DNA of 64,000 nt from Seiridium cupressi. Taxonomy: Eukaryota; Ascomycota; Sordariomycetes; Amphisphaeriales; Sporocadaceae. Where the stretch lies: positions 248,001 through 312,000 of the forward strand of contig JARVKI010000019.1 in assembly GCA_036674765.1 (NCBI GenBank), written 5' to 3'. This document shows, piece after piece, positions 21,119 to 34,069 of the stretch; within the stretch, counting starts at the first letter, position 1; each line of letters starts with the position of its first letter. A model generated the notes under the pieces. The model made no database searches and was not told the origin of the DNA. It worked only from the letters and a program-made list of their open reading frames with translations. A program made the translations under genes and the position numbers.

Positions 21119-21928
21119 TTATGGGAGGTTGTAGCTCACTCTGCTCGTGCCCTTTGACCGACTAACCTTCTTGACATTCGTCTTCCCACATAGCTTCGTC
21201 GTGTCGACGTGCGTTCCACCACATGGATAGACTTCCGCGCCAATGATCTTGACCACCCTGAACTTCTCGTCATCCGCGATGCCCATGAGTTTGCGGTCCG
21301 GTATGAGTCGCTCCAGCCCATTTGCCCTGAAGTCCTCCTCGTCCCACCAGTCAATCTCCACCGGCATGTCCTTGTCCACATACTCGTCCACTTTTGCTTG
21401 GATGGGATCCTTCCACTTCCCCTCGATCAAGCCCGAGAACTCACAAGACGCCGAGTCCGGGAAATGGCTCGCCTTCGTCTCGTCGAACCCCTCGACCTCC
21501 TTCTCGACCAGATGCCGCACCGCGGCCCCCAGGACGTGGCCGGCCGTGTGATACCGCGAGTACAGCAAGCGCTTCTCCGCGTCAATGCTCTGTTCGACCT
21601 TGTCGCCGGCCTGGAAGACTGAGGTTGCGCTCGCAAAGCGCCCGAAGTGAAGTACTTCCCCCGACGCGACGGCGCTCATGCGCACTGTTTGCACGTCAAA
21701 CTTGACCCCGCTCGAGCTCGTCATGGACCCCACGTCCGACGGCTGTCCACCGCCTTGCGGGTGGAAGATGGTCGACTCCGTGATGACGACGTGGTCATCG
21801 TCGCTGGCCTGCTTGAAGAGGGCGCGGTTGGCCTCTTCGAGCGACGCAAGAGATTTGACTGCTGTTACCGCGACTTGCAGGTTGTGCAGATGCGCATTCC
21901 TCTGGAATGCAAGGTAGGTGCGCTGCAT
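21119..21928 (-). CDS. Alanyl-tRNA editing protein, AlaX type
   Basis: An intronless 269-residue protein that resembles free-standing tRNA editing enzymes (AlaX/AARSD1), which hydrolyse mischarged seryl- or glycyl-tRNA-Ala. The N-terminal part has TIFHPQGGGQPSD, as in the alanyl-tRNA synthetase editing region. The zinc motifs of the threonyl/alanyl SAD domain are present: HTAGH at residues 127-131 and CGGTH at 236-240. No catalytic synthetase domain is present. It is probably cytosolic. The start is the first ATG (MQRTYLAFQRNAHLH), and the length fits the family. I see no disruption. Confidence 0.93.
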   Translation of the reverse strand: MQRTYLAFQRNAHLHNLQVAVTAVKSLASLEEANRALFKQASDDDHVVITESTIFHPQGGGQPSDVGSMTSSSGVKFDVQTVRMSAVASGEVLHFGRFASATSVFQAGDKVEQSIDAEKRLLYSRYHTAGHVLGAAVRHLVEKEVEGFDETKASHFPDSASCEFSGLIEGKWKDPIQAKVDEYVDKDMPVEIDWWDEEDFRANGLERLIPDRKLMGIADDEKFRVVKIIGAEVYPCGGTHVDTTKLCGKTNVKKVSRSKGTSRVSYNLP

Positions 21929-24452
21929 CTTGTCGCGGAGGATTTGCAGAGGCGGGAAGATCGAATCTCAATGATGCATGCCGTAGATTGATATTTATGG
22001 AAGTTTTACAGCCTGCAGGCTTCCAATTGTCGCCTCCATGGGTTTGGTGAGATGTTAGCACTTGTTAGCGCAATAGTGGAGGGCGTACAGCTGATTAGCG
22101 TCGTCATTATCACGCCCTTAACAGATCCTACACAACTACGCATACAAATTCTACATACAACTAAAATTCCGATACGATACATTCCCACGCTAATAGCACT
22201 TCATGATACTCTATTTTCCACCACTGCGACCTTCCTAAGGGCAATTACATCCAATGTTCATCGTCTGAAGGACATTCCTTGCAAAACACAATTATGCTGC
22301 CGTGGCATTCGAGGCTTATATATTATAACATAGATTGGGAATTTATGTCGAGGTTGTTTTTGACGCGAAAATGAACAGACTACGTTTTCTATTTTTGAGC
22401 ACTGAGTGAACAGGAGTGGTAAAGTGATCGGCTGACTATCAATCGCCAAGGGATAAGTCCCGCCTTGACGAGATGAAGCCAGACCATCATAGGTGCAGCA
22501 ATGCTAATGTGACACACTTCCATTTTTATCATGGCCAATTGCCTGATAGTAACAAGCAGATAGTGTTATGTCTAGGAGATATGTGACATCTTGTGGAATT
22601 ATCGTCAATTGAGTCTGAAATGTTAGCAAAGCCGAGGAAGAATTTACACATGCTCTAGATGAAAGACCGTATTTTATATGGGAGAGACACGCATTCCATC
22701 AGCAAGAAACGTCTGAAGGGAATTCAGTAATGAAAATAGAAACGGTGAAACCCGCAGAGCCACGAGAGAATCTGGAACTCCCTTCTCGGTATATGTCTGA
22801 AACCCTACCAAGCTGAGGGTTGTTAAGTGACTTGTCACCTTTTGCAAACTAGATCTATAGGCCTTGAGGCTATATTATATGCTTATTTTGCTTGTTCGTT
22901 TTAGACATCGGAAACACATGTACCCAAACTAAGTTGCCTGCTAATTATCGTTAGGCGGATTGTCGGATCAGTGATTTAATATATTAAGGACGACTAATGC
23001 TCAGCTTCAAATCAAATATCACACAGGATCTCATCGCATTGTCGGACAGAAACATCGATATTGAGACATATGCTATAAAACAAGCTAACGCAAAACATTC
23101 ATCCTTTGCCCTATATGGTTTGTCATGGGCTATGCTTAACTTTATGATTGGACCTGCTTCAACACGTGTAACGGAGAATTATGACATCATAGGAAATAGT
23201 TCTTTTATGAACTGATTTCAGCTGGAATATACCGAACACCGTCAGCATATGCATTTGCCAGAAAGGATAGCTACATATCCATGACCATGGCAACACTACT
23301 CTCCTTCAAATAGCTGCGGTAACAGTATGCCATATGCGCGGACTAGACGGGCTCTCCCCAATAGTAGTTTTGCATTGAGCCCCACGTCAAAGTTCGTTTC
23401 CTGCCGACAAGGAACTATGTAGACGCTGAGTAAAAAAGTGAGTACATCAGTCTTTAGTCAACTATATACCAAAACCAAAACTTTGAGAAGAACACGTACC
23501 CGCTCCGCAAAACTATATTACGAGCGGATCTCACACTACCCAGTACAACACTCTTCCGGGCCGAGCCATTCTTTTTCGCGAGCTTTTCCCCGTCTGGAAC
23601 CAAATCATAAGTCTTCAGCGCCACTGATAAGATAAATGGTACATGTATAGAACAACGTTGCCCCCTCCCAATCACTTGCTTGAGGGGTTATGTAGCTTCC
23701 CAAAACCGTCCCCTCGCTATGGAGGTACCTACCCACGGGCGATCCCAGCACAGGGGTTGCAGATCGGCAGGCGCTAGCACTAGTGGCCGCCTTGGCTGCT
23801 CTTATTCAGGGGTATGGTCACATTAATATGGCACGAACCAGGGCCTACGTAACCCTCACTATAACACCCTGGGCAGCACATTATGTATCCCCTCAATTCC
23901 CTGGGGCATCGAGCATTGAGCACCTCGTTAGACATGAATTCAAAGCACACGAAAAGAAACCTGAACATAGGCAATTGAATGAAAGGTGAGAGTGGCCGTT
24001 TGGGACGAGGTCGTGAAACGTTAAAAGTACCCACTAGTTTGCCGTAATCTACCGTATTCACGGTCTGCAATGGTTGTAGCTGGCTGTGTAAACTAACCTC
24101 GAGGGGGCAAATTTAAGGCAGAAAGCACTCGGAACCAAACTTGAGACTGGCAGTTATTCTCGACTCAAGCTTGTAGAACACTGGTGCGCGTCAGTATCAT
24201 AGAGCAAAGCAAGAGAATGATTCAATGCTTTAGATGATTTTGAGTATTTCGCTAAAATCCAGATGTGTTTTAAAGCCAACCGTTGATGCTACCGCGACAA
24301 ATCCACCTATGCGACCAAAACATGCCTACCAACGCCATGCCCACACATGAATGTACAAAGTGATGCCAAACAATGGTATATCCAACAATTCACCAAACCA
24401 AGTATATACAAATGTATCCCCACCACGAAGAGAAGGCCTCCACTACACTAGG
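21929..24452. other. AT-rich gene-poor stretch (2.5 kb)
   Basis: Between two minus-strand genes. It is AT-rich, especially 22100-23300, with only short unremarkable open frames. I saw no transposon domain, long terminal repeat or tRNA. It could be old, degraded repeat DNA; sequence alone does not show this. Confidence 0.5.
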
Positions 24453-26027
24453 TTACTCCCTCATCAAACACTTGCTCTCTATCCATCTCGAGAACTTCAC
24501 CGTCGGAGCATCGACAGCCCTCCAGAATACGTCCGCAGCCCAGATTACCAGCGGGATGTTGAAGACAGCGGCCAGAAAGAACCCTCGCGTGTATGCCGAG
24601 CCCTCAGTACCGGTGATCGACCATGCCCATTTCTCAATCATGAACCCGGCTGTGTGCATGACCGGGCCGTGCATCAAGTAGATGGCGTAGCTTATGTGAC
24701 CAAAATACTGGACAAACGACGTGTTGAATACGCTCTGCCACGGCGGTGATCGTGCGACGCAGAAGACGAACAGGATGGAGCCCCATATCTGCCAGAAGCG
24801 ATACTTTTCGGTGAAGTATTCCGGAATCATCGAGCCCAAAAACTGCCACCCGGGCACACCTTCAGTTCCCAGATCAGGTTCGGACATGAGATACAGTGCG
24901 GGTATCGATAATAGAATCCAGACAAGTCCCTTGGAGTTGCGCGACCTCGGGATCGACTTTTCGTCGAAAGGCAGGATCGGACTGGTTGGAGACTGCACTT
25001 GTGGCGGAGGGTTGTGGGCTCCACGGATGACGTCCATCTCTGCGAGAGCCATGCCAGCGAGAAACAAAACCATTTCCCAACGATCGTTTCGAAGACAGTA
25101 CCACATCAACCCAGCCACGCACGTGAACCGGACACCCGTCCGAACTCTTGCGAGCCCGAAAAGCACCAGAAACAGCATCATGGAACAGCGATATTCCACG
25201 GGAATCGTCCACAAGTGCACATCATACATTGTGCTTCCGCCAAATGCTTCCCACCCCCAGACATGGACGAAATCAAACATCTCCCAGGCCCAATGCCACA
25301 ATTGCCAGTTGAGAGTATATGCTTGCAGCGGGTGCGTTTCGATGACCCCTCTCACAAAGTTGGGATCGTTGGCAAAATCTCGGGTTGCCTCGTAGGCTCC
25401 GAGCTGCAGCAAAATCACCACCATGAATGTGGAGATGGCGGTGGGTAGGAAAAGGCGGAAGGCGCGTCGGAATACAAACGAAGACATGGTGGTTGCAAAG
25501 CCATCCAAGGAGCGGCTGCGAATCTGCTTGATCGCCTTCAAGGACAGGGCATATCCTGAAATAACAAAGAAAAGGCAGACCATCGTCGGGCCGCTGAACA
25601 GTAGTCGTATGAAGGGCAGCTTCCAAAAGATGTAGTTGCCGCCATCTTTTCCGAAGCCATCAGCAATTGAGAATGCCGTGTAAAAGAAGTGGCAGAAGAA
25701 GACGAACAAGGCCGCCAAGCCTCGCAGTCCGTCGAGATATGCCGTTGGGCCGACTCTGTCACTCCTCGTCCGTTCGTGGGTGAGCTTCTGTGAGACGAAG
25801 CTAGGCAAGAGAAAGATGCCCAACCGTAGCAGTGTCGATGCCCAGGATGAAAGGCGCGGTCCTCTCGAATACACTCCAATACGTTTATACCATTGCTGTG
25901 TGGAGAATCGTGCCTCCATATCTGACCTCCCGCCTTCGCTTTCCACGTCGGATAGTGATTTCTCCTCGATCAAGAGCAACTTCTCCTCTCGAGAGAGGGA
26001 TAACCTCGACGGGGCGTAGCCATTCAT
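24453..26027 (-). CDS. Acyltransferase-3 family membrane protein
   Basis: A 524-residue protein from the ATG at 26025-26027 (MNGYAPSRLSLSREEK); the frame continues 45 residues upstream, so the start is not certain. It belongs to the acyltransferase 3 family (PF01757), which transfers acyl groups to sugars or small lipids within the membrane. The hallmark AYLDGLRGLAALFVFFCHFF lies near residue 145 and contains the conserved histidine. A series of hydrophobic segments follows, including FVISGYALSLKAI and YFGHISYAIYLMHGPVMH near the end. The cytosolic N-terminus is acidic and basic in turn. The acceptor is unknown; fungal relatives act in cell-wall, secondary-metabolite or lipid acylation. No adjacent biosynthetic gene is seen. 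Confidence 0.9.
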   Translation of the reverse strand: MNGYAPSRLSLSREEKLLLIEEKSLSDVESEGGRSDMEARFSTQQWYKRIGVYSRGPRLSSWASTLLRLGIFLLPSFVSQKLTHERTRSDRVGPTAYLDGLRGLAALFVFFCHFFYTAFSIADGFGKDGGNYIFWKLPFIRLLFSGPTMVCLFFVISGYALSLKAIKQIRSRSLDGFATTMSSFVFRRAFRLFLPTAISTFMVVILLQLGAYEATRDFANDPNFVRGVIETHPLQAYTLNWQLWHWAWEMFDFVHVWGWEAFGGSTMYDVHLWTIPVEYRCSMMLFLVLFGLARVRTGVRFTCVAGLMWYCLRNDRWEMVLFLAGMALAEMDVIRGAHNPPPQVQSPTSPILPFDEKSIPRSRNSKGLVWILLSIPALYLMSEPDLGTEGVPGWQFLGSMIPEYFTEKYRFWQIWGSILFVFCVARSPPWQSVFNTSFVQYFGHISYAIYLMHGPVMHTAGFMIEKWAWSITGTEGSAYTRGFFLAAVFNIPLVIWAADVFWRAVDAPTVKFSRWIESKCLMRE

Positions 26028-27405
26028 TGTCCGGCAATGGAAGAGAAAAGTAATGGATCGTCGGTCGAGGAGATCAACACCGCCAGCCGCATCCAAGAAA
26101 GAGACCCGTTGGGGAAGTTTGTCAGGGAAACTCGAAGGTGTAAAAATGCCCTCGACGTACAATCATCGGCAACTTTGCCCGGCAAAGGATCAGGCCAAGA
26201 TTTAGCATGCAAGTCTAATGCCTGTCGCACGTGGGGCGAGTCGTGGAGTAGCGAATACTGATGCTCACCAGAGCTAATGAGCCCCAGTGTTGGTGGTTTC
26301 GGATTTAGACGATCCAATATTACCACAATAACCATGAAGCAGCCGGCCACATCAGACAACAGGGCAGGAAGGCTAGGCGATTTAAAAGAGAAATACCACG
26401 AATGACAGAGAAAGAGAGCACATGGACTAGGGACAAGCTTGCGCTGCCCCCACATGCTGGATGATTGGCACATCTTTGCAACTCACCATGCATAGCTTCC
26501 TAATAGGGCAGCCACCGTTGCCTGCATTATCGGGATAGATTGCAACCGATCGTCGTACCATTGTCCGCAAAGAGGTCTCAAGAGTCCAGAGCCCAGAGCC
26601 CAGAGCCCAGAGCCCAGAGCCAGGAGGAGTGTCATACGCTCGGCACAGCGACGGCCTGCGACTAATGCTACATGCCGATGTTGAGAAGGTTGTGTGACGC
26701 CTAGAGTCAGGCGTAGCTGTTTGCGAGGCACGGTCAACGAGATCGTCAGCCAGGTCCGCCATGGCGGAATTTCAAAAGGGGAGGCCGATCACCGCGGTCC
26801 AAGGCATTGTAGCAGCAGATCCGCAGGGATCCCAGAAAGCTTGGTAACGTTTAAAAGTGATTCAGTCCAATCATGGCCGCATTGAGCTCCAGTGCAATCG
26901 TGCTCGAGTGGCTACCGATGCTTGGGCTGTTCCATGATGTTGATGCTAAAGAACAGATGAAACAATGGATGTCCTGTTCCGGCTGAAGAGTGGGCGGCAG
27001 CGTTTCCGTCACAGCCGGCCGCCAGCAGATGGTGGTCTACTGGAGTTTGAAAGGCCGCCACCTGGGAAGCTCCGCAATTGCCAATGCACTGCGAACGTCC
27101 TGACCTCGGAACGCTGAGACGAGTGTTGTAATTCCTCACAGGTCCTACTAGCATCGTATGTGTAATTGTAGCCAACATGTCGTGCACCGCATTGTAAAAT
27201 ACATGAGCTAGCGTGACATAAAACTCAGTTAATTCAAGGTTTTGGTATCCTCTAGTGTACATGCATTTCATACTCATTATATGTCGATCATCGACGGTTC
27301 TAAACAGAATCATGGCAAACCCCATCCCATATCACCGGCTGAACTCCTATGCTCGAATGGTCAAGCACATGCATATTTCCCGTATTGTAATACCTAGCAA
27401 TGGGT
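26028..27405. other. Intergenic region
   Basis: Upstream of the acyltransferase and downstream of HEM2. It holds the heptanucleotide repeat near 26584-26623. Several short frames occur without motifs. No gene seen. Confidence 0.5.
26584..26623. repeat. Heptanucleotide minisatellite (CCCAGAG)n
   Basis: About five tandem, nearly perfect copies of CCCAGAG with slightly degenerate ends. Confidence 0.93.
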
Positions 27406-28656
<1,251 letters not shown>

Positions 28657-30151
28657 GCTGGGTGAATGTAGAGTAAACGGCGAAACTTGAGACTGCGGTC
28701 CGATTGTTTCGCGTCGAGCTCGCTGGTGGGATTTTTGACCGAGGTGTGTCAATGTACACCGATTTGAGTGAGATTGGGGAGTTCGTTGCAGTGACAGCTT
28801 CGAGCTGAGGGGAATGGCGCACAGACGACGGTTGTCAAACACAGGGAGAAACCAAAAACCAACAGGATGACTGGCGTCTTATGATTCGACAGGGACGCGA
28901 TCAGGGGCGAGAGGTTTTTTTTGAAAAAAGAGAGGGTTGACAAATTTGGAGCTTCCGAGGCTTGAAGGTATCGGAGACAATGATCAAAAGTTTTGCCTCT
29001 CGGTCAGCGATCCGACCCTTTTGATGCAGTTTGCAGCGGTGTTCGGCTTCGCTTCCGCAGAACTCTGGGGCCGCCGCAATTCGCCAATCAACTCTCAATG
29101 GTTAAAAAGCACCCACTCCCGTCTGTACTCTCCGCCCCCGAGCTTTCGGTGCTTGCCAAATTTGGCGAGCACGGTACATTACAGTCAGCCCAAGCCGAAA
29201 CCGAGTTCCAACTAATGCTAGCTAAGGTTGCGTTAGCGCTTCCGCGTCAGCTGTCTGCTGTGTTAGCAGCGTATTGCATACAACATGAAGCTAGATAGAT
29301 AATATCAATCACTGATTCCCGTGCCATATCGGGGTACGATGAGCTCTTGTCCGTATGGATAGCTCGGTTGAAGAGGAAATATCACTTTATCCGTCATTCT
29401 ATAGGAAATCCCGTTGGCTGTCGATGAAATCCCATAAGTTCATGCAGTTCAGTAGTTATTCATCACGTCGATTAACGTGATGACCAAGCATTATTGCCTT
29501 TGAGATTTGTGAATACCAGATGAACGGTAGATGCTGTAATGCCAAGCTGAGTGTTCAGCTGCGCCGCACTCACGCATACATGTTTGAAAGTGCTGATCAG
29601 TCCTATAGGATGAACACTTGATAAGACCGCCTGTTCCTGATTCGAGTATAGATATACATGTTTCACTATAAGATAACACCTGGCTCATGGCTTCCGCTTG
29701 TGAAGGCTTATCAACATCTTTTTGGGGGTAGAGATTCCCCAGTATTCGAAAATCCATTTCTACTTAAAGCCCACTGTCAGATGCCGTTATCTTCAGTGCC
29801 CGCTCTAAGGTTCGCAGCTACGTATTACTATCAAGAGTCTCAAGACTTGTATGGTTCGTCGTATCTTCTTCCCACCGTGAGCATCTTACATTTGAGCTTT
29901 TAAGCCGAGAATTCATCATCGTTGGCGTAAAGGAATAGCTTCTGCTGTTTTTCGAGGTCTAGTGTAGGGGCTCCGAAAATTTTCCTGTCCCTCAAAAGCG
30001 GTATACTGGATCTACAAACCCGCCTCGCGCCTGTCCCATTAGCCCAGTTGTGGAAATTATTTGTTTAGGTGTTAGTTGAAATCGTTTTTACCATCGTCTC
30101 GTTCGCTCTGGGAAATTCCTCTCTACTGAGCGACCAAGATAGCGTCAACTT
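28657..30151. other. Gene-poor stretch
   Basis: Upstream of HEM2. The first few hundred bases probably include its promoter. Beyond about 29300 only short frames occur. I see no gene here. Confidence 0.5.
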
Positions 30152-31072
30152 TCAAGTCCTCCATAGTGGAGTTGGTTTCTCTAGTTCTGCATTATTCTCG
30201 AGTAGTGGATTATGGTTCCGTTGCCCACCGCTCTCTTTAACATCAGATTCTTCCTTCGCCTTGGTTTGTTGCTTTGGATCAGGAGCCTCAATCTTCACAG
30301 CACTGTAGCCAGCTGTTTGATTAGGTTGAGCTTGCCGCAACTGGCCGAAGATCATCTCCCTTAGAGAAACATGACAGTGCCGGAATACAAGTTGGCGCAT
30401 CCTGCTACGGAATGTCTGTATCAAATCTTTCGAAAAACTTGAACCTTTCCCTTGGCATCAGGGGAAATATCAATTTTCACGGGGTGGGGACTTCCTGAAC
30501 AGTAGGACTCTGCATCCTTGAGATTGCTCACATTGTTCATAACAGGCTTTATCGAGGTTCAGTCCTAAGGCTTAAGCTTGAGCATAGATTGAGGTTGGTG
30601 TTAGCATTCTACAATTTTCGAAATTATCATTCGTATCATCGATGAACATCTCATCAGGAAGATTTCCTCGGTCAGTCTTCTATGGGTCATTCTGTTCTTT
30701 GCCGTCGATCTTCGTCTATGTTCTTTTTGTACGTCTCAAGTCTCGGTCCTTGCTCAGCATGGAATAACGAAACAAATTCTAGAAAATGTGTGATAATGTC
30801 ATTTGGTATTTTCTGTTCCCATACATCATTTTCCCAGTGTGAAGTTCTAAGCCCCTCCAACTCACACATGTATCAGCGTCTTTGTTTTGTTGGCGTGAAA
30901 GTGGACTGCCAGTGGGTGTATACGGCTTCGACTTCCCTGAAAGCAATGATCCCGAGGATTATTAGTATTGCCAAGCAGAGTATTGTGAAGATAAATATCA
31001 CAAAGGGATACAATGGGTATTTAAAGTGACGGATCTCCAAGTGTATGGTTGATATTGAATAGAGCAGGGCAT
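30152..31072 (-). pseudogene. Debris of a membrane-protein gene
   Basis: Reading the minus strand, protein-like pieces lie in order but in different frames with stops between. They are YQPYTWRSVTL (about 31050), then, one frame away, KYPLYPFVIF followed by a hydrophobic helix (LCLAILIILGIIAF), then a charged stretch, then CSGSPHPVKIDISPDAKGKV (about 30436-30530), then an open frame to 30152 ending ELEKPTPLW. The W-x-x-x-x-L motif followed by a transmembrane helix is reminiscent of the fungal DUF3433 family, but the match rests on memory. The several frameshifts and stops point to decay rather than splicing. The boundaries are uncertain. Confidence 0.35.
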
Positions 31073-31822
31073 TTTTAGCTTTTGGAAACTTCCAACAACA
31101 GGAAACTGGGAGAATTTAAACACGAAGTCAACGGACCAATGCCGCAACCAGAAGCCAGAGCTCAACGCCATGGCTCCAGGAAACACAGTCGACCAAAGCG
31201 AAGCTCTCGAGCAGAGTGAAAGAGTGAGTGCTCTGGCTACTGCGTGCCTCGAAATTTGGGGGTATGTTGTCAGGTGAATTGTTTTCACTAGAGACCTTTT
31301 TCTTATTCTGTACCACCTAACCATGGCCTATTATACCAATCACTATTGGCATTCCAAGCTCGTCCTCTTTCTTGTTGGCATCGCGTGATTGGCACAGTCT
31401 ACCATGCTATTTATTTCGTCAGAAGTGCTGTGAATCACCTGCCCATCCTTGATGCCAGTGGTCTCGCGCATCAGTTCCTTATCATCTAATCGCCCCAATG
31501 ATTCCTGCCCGTAACGAGTACTTTTTTGTTACCCGATTAGGTTGTAGAGGACATAGCTGGATTCGACATTATTCCCAATTTGGTGCTCGTAAACCCAACT
31601 ATCTCTGATCGTTCTGGTGTCTCATCTTGTCACTTTCATGGAGTTGCCGTCGTGAAGGTGTTTTTATGTCAGGTGTCTCGATTACCATCTAACCATCTTT
31701 TGATCGTCAAAACCAAGCAATGTAATTATACCCCTTTCGAACGCCAGACCTGATGCATAACATACAAGCACGAACGACCAACGCCAGAACTCATTGACCG
31801 TTACCAAGAAACCGCTAACGAT
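31073..31822. other. Intergenic stretch
   Basis: Between the debris and the eIF3i stop. Short frames only; nothing recognised. Confidence 0.4.
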
Positions 31823-33026
31823 TTATGCCGCCAGCTTTCTCTCGAGCTCCCTCTCGACCTCGTACTTGAAGTCGAAAAAGCCCTTGTCGAAGTTGTGGAC
31901 ACGCACGTATCCGTCCTCACCACCACTGGCGTAGCCCTTGCCCGTCGGATCCGCAGCAACTGTGTTGAGGGGACCGAAGTGACCACGGACACGACCAATC
32001 TCGTCCTCGAAGATCTTGTGGTAGAAACGCGCTTCGAATTTACCCTGGCGGGCAGAGGTTGTGGTAACGTCCATGGCGGCTTGACCACCACCGAGGATAA
32101 CGAAGTCCTTCTTGGGAGTGATGGCTGCGCTGTTCAAAGGTGTATCGGCGGGGTACGTCTTCAAAATTTCGAGATCTCTGACAGCGATCAGGCGAGCCGT
32201 CTTGTCCTTGGATGCTGTTATGAAGTAGGTTCGATCAGGCGCCCACTGCAGATCCGTCACCTGCATGTTAAGCTCGTGGACGGGGAGGTTGTCCAGCTGT
32301 TCGCCGGTCTAGCGAAGTCATGTCAGAAATTTGTGCTTCAACTGCTGGAGATGGGGAACATATGGGTCAGCTTACCTTTGCGTCGTACTTGCTCACACTG
32401 CCGTCTTCGTGGCCAGCCAAAATGTACTTGCTCAAGTAGCTCCAGCCAGCAACAGTCGCCTTGCTCTCATCACACACAATCGTCAACTCTCTCTCGTCGC
32501 TCTGCTCGGCCTCGATATCGGGGTTGATGTTGAGCACGACGATCGAACCCAAGTGTCCCATGCGCTTCTCCGTCACACCGAGTAGTTGGTTGCCGTCGGG
32601 GCTGAACTCGACGCGTTTGATGGCGGTCGGGAACTCCCATGTCTTGAGGAGGCGGCCGGTCTTGATTTCCCACAGTCTGATGGTGTTGTCGGCGCTGCCG
32701 GAGGCAATCATGGTGCTTGTTGGGTCGCAGTCGACGGTCCAGATGGCACCGACGTGGCCCTTGTAGGTTCCCAGGCGCTCGCCATTGTGTGCGAACCACA
32801 CGCAGATCTGTTGGTCCTTGGATACGGAGAAGAGCAGGTCGCCATCGGGGTTGTACCTAGGATCCGGTCAGTATGAGCATGCGGGCATGGTGGGGTCGTA
32901 AGGGACTGCCGCGTACTTGATTTGGGTCAGAGCCCGCTCCTAAAGGTCTGGGTTAGCAAGAGATCTTCCAGACAAAAGCGCGCGAGAGCGGTGACATACA
33001 TGGCCGGAAAGAAGAACAGGTCTCAT
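31823..33026 (-). CDS. TIF34: Translation initiation factor eIF3 subunit i (WD40)
   Basis: A 338-residue WD40 protein from four exons: 33026-33000, 32939-32917, 32856-32376 and 32308-31823. The second exon is only 23 bases, and splicing gives [26 protein letters not shown] in frame. The first repeat ([21 protein letters not shown]) is the recognisable start of eIF3i. Later repeats include [11 protein letters not shown] and [11 protein letters not shown], and the end has [17 protein letters not shown], also typical. It forms a beta-propeller in the eIF3 complex that binds the 40S ribosome in the cytosol. The length fits the family. It faces the C1-THF synthase gene across about 1 kb. Confidence 0.97.
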
Positions 33027-34069
33027 CTTTGCGGTTGGGCTGTTCTGCTGATTTGTTGCTGATCCTCGCTTTCGTCAGTCAAAAGTTCGCGCGAGTTTTA
33101 GAAGTATTTTGGTGGACGAGGGGCTCACGGAAGTTTTTGCCGATAATTTTCCGTTGGTGTGCTGATAGGTAATAAGTCTTGCTTCCCCAGATTTCCGCCG
33201 TACGCCTGGTAGGTTGGTTACCTGGCAATGGCCGCCAAACACTTCTTTATATGCAGACGGCACAACTCGAGGCAATGCAAAGGAGGCTTGCCGAGTTGGG
33301 ACTTCTTGTGCACGCCACTGAGAATCTTGTTTGCTGTGACTCGATAATGGCAAGGTTCAGAGTAGAGTTGAGTCATCGCACGAATATACACCGTGTCCCA
33401 ATTTCCTGTGCTATGCAATGCCAGGGCTTAATGTTCGTCGCTCCACTTACCTCCAAGGACCTCACTTACACGCAGTCGCGGCTACTATTGCGTCGTATGC
33501 ATTTTGCCTGAGTAATATAAATGTATACACTGGCGATACGGCATATGTAGCTTACTCCTTATATTGGTCATATACGGCTACCACGAAGCCGGTCTCTGCT
33601 TCCTCGAGGGAACATCACGCCACAACATCAACGAGAGTGGACGTCTCCAGTATAGCAAGCCACTGAAGGTACGAGCACTCACCTAACGCTAGCTGCCATT
33701 TTACGGCACTGGACCCAATCTAATTGGTCATTACACGGCCCAGTACCTGAGCAGCGCTAGGTACGCAGTGCCGATTCTTGAATACAATAAACACAGCCCT
33801 ACATTAAGGCAAACAGTAGGTGCCCTGAGTTCGGTTGACAAACTCTGGTGAGTCATCTGTCAATCAAGCCCATCTAGATCTGCGTTGGCACTGCACTGCA
33901 CTATTGATAGCGGCGCAGCAGGCGTGGTTGGCGACAAGAGGCGGACGGGAGGATCAGAGTCGCGAGTCAGAGGACCCTGGTGGCAGAAAAATTTCCCAGA
34001 ATGACTCTAACAACCAGTGTCCGTCATGGGATCATGCCATGCTCGACAACACCAAGCACGATCCTGCGA
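33027..34069. other. Divergent intergenic region
   Basis: Shared upstream region of eIF3i (-) and C1-THF synthase (+). I see no gene. An open frame reads into the C1-THF synthase presequence from about 33980; I take the ATG at 34070 as the start. Confidence 0.5.

Noticed and set aside
21929..24452. A transposon in the AT-rich gap.
   Set aside because: I found no transposase- or reverse-transcriptase-like frame and no terminal repeats; AT-richness alone is not evidence.
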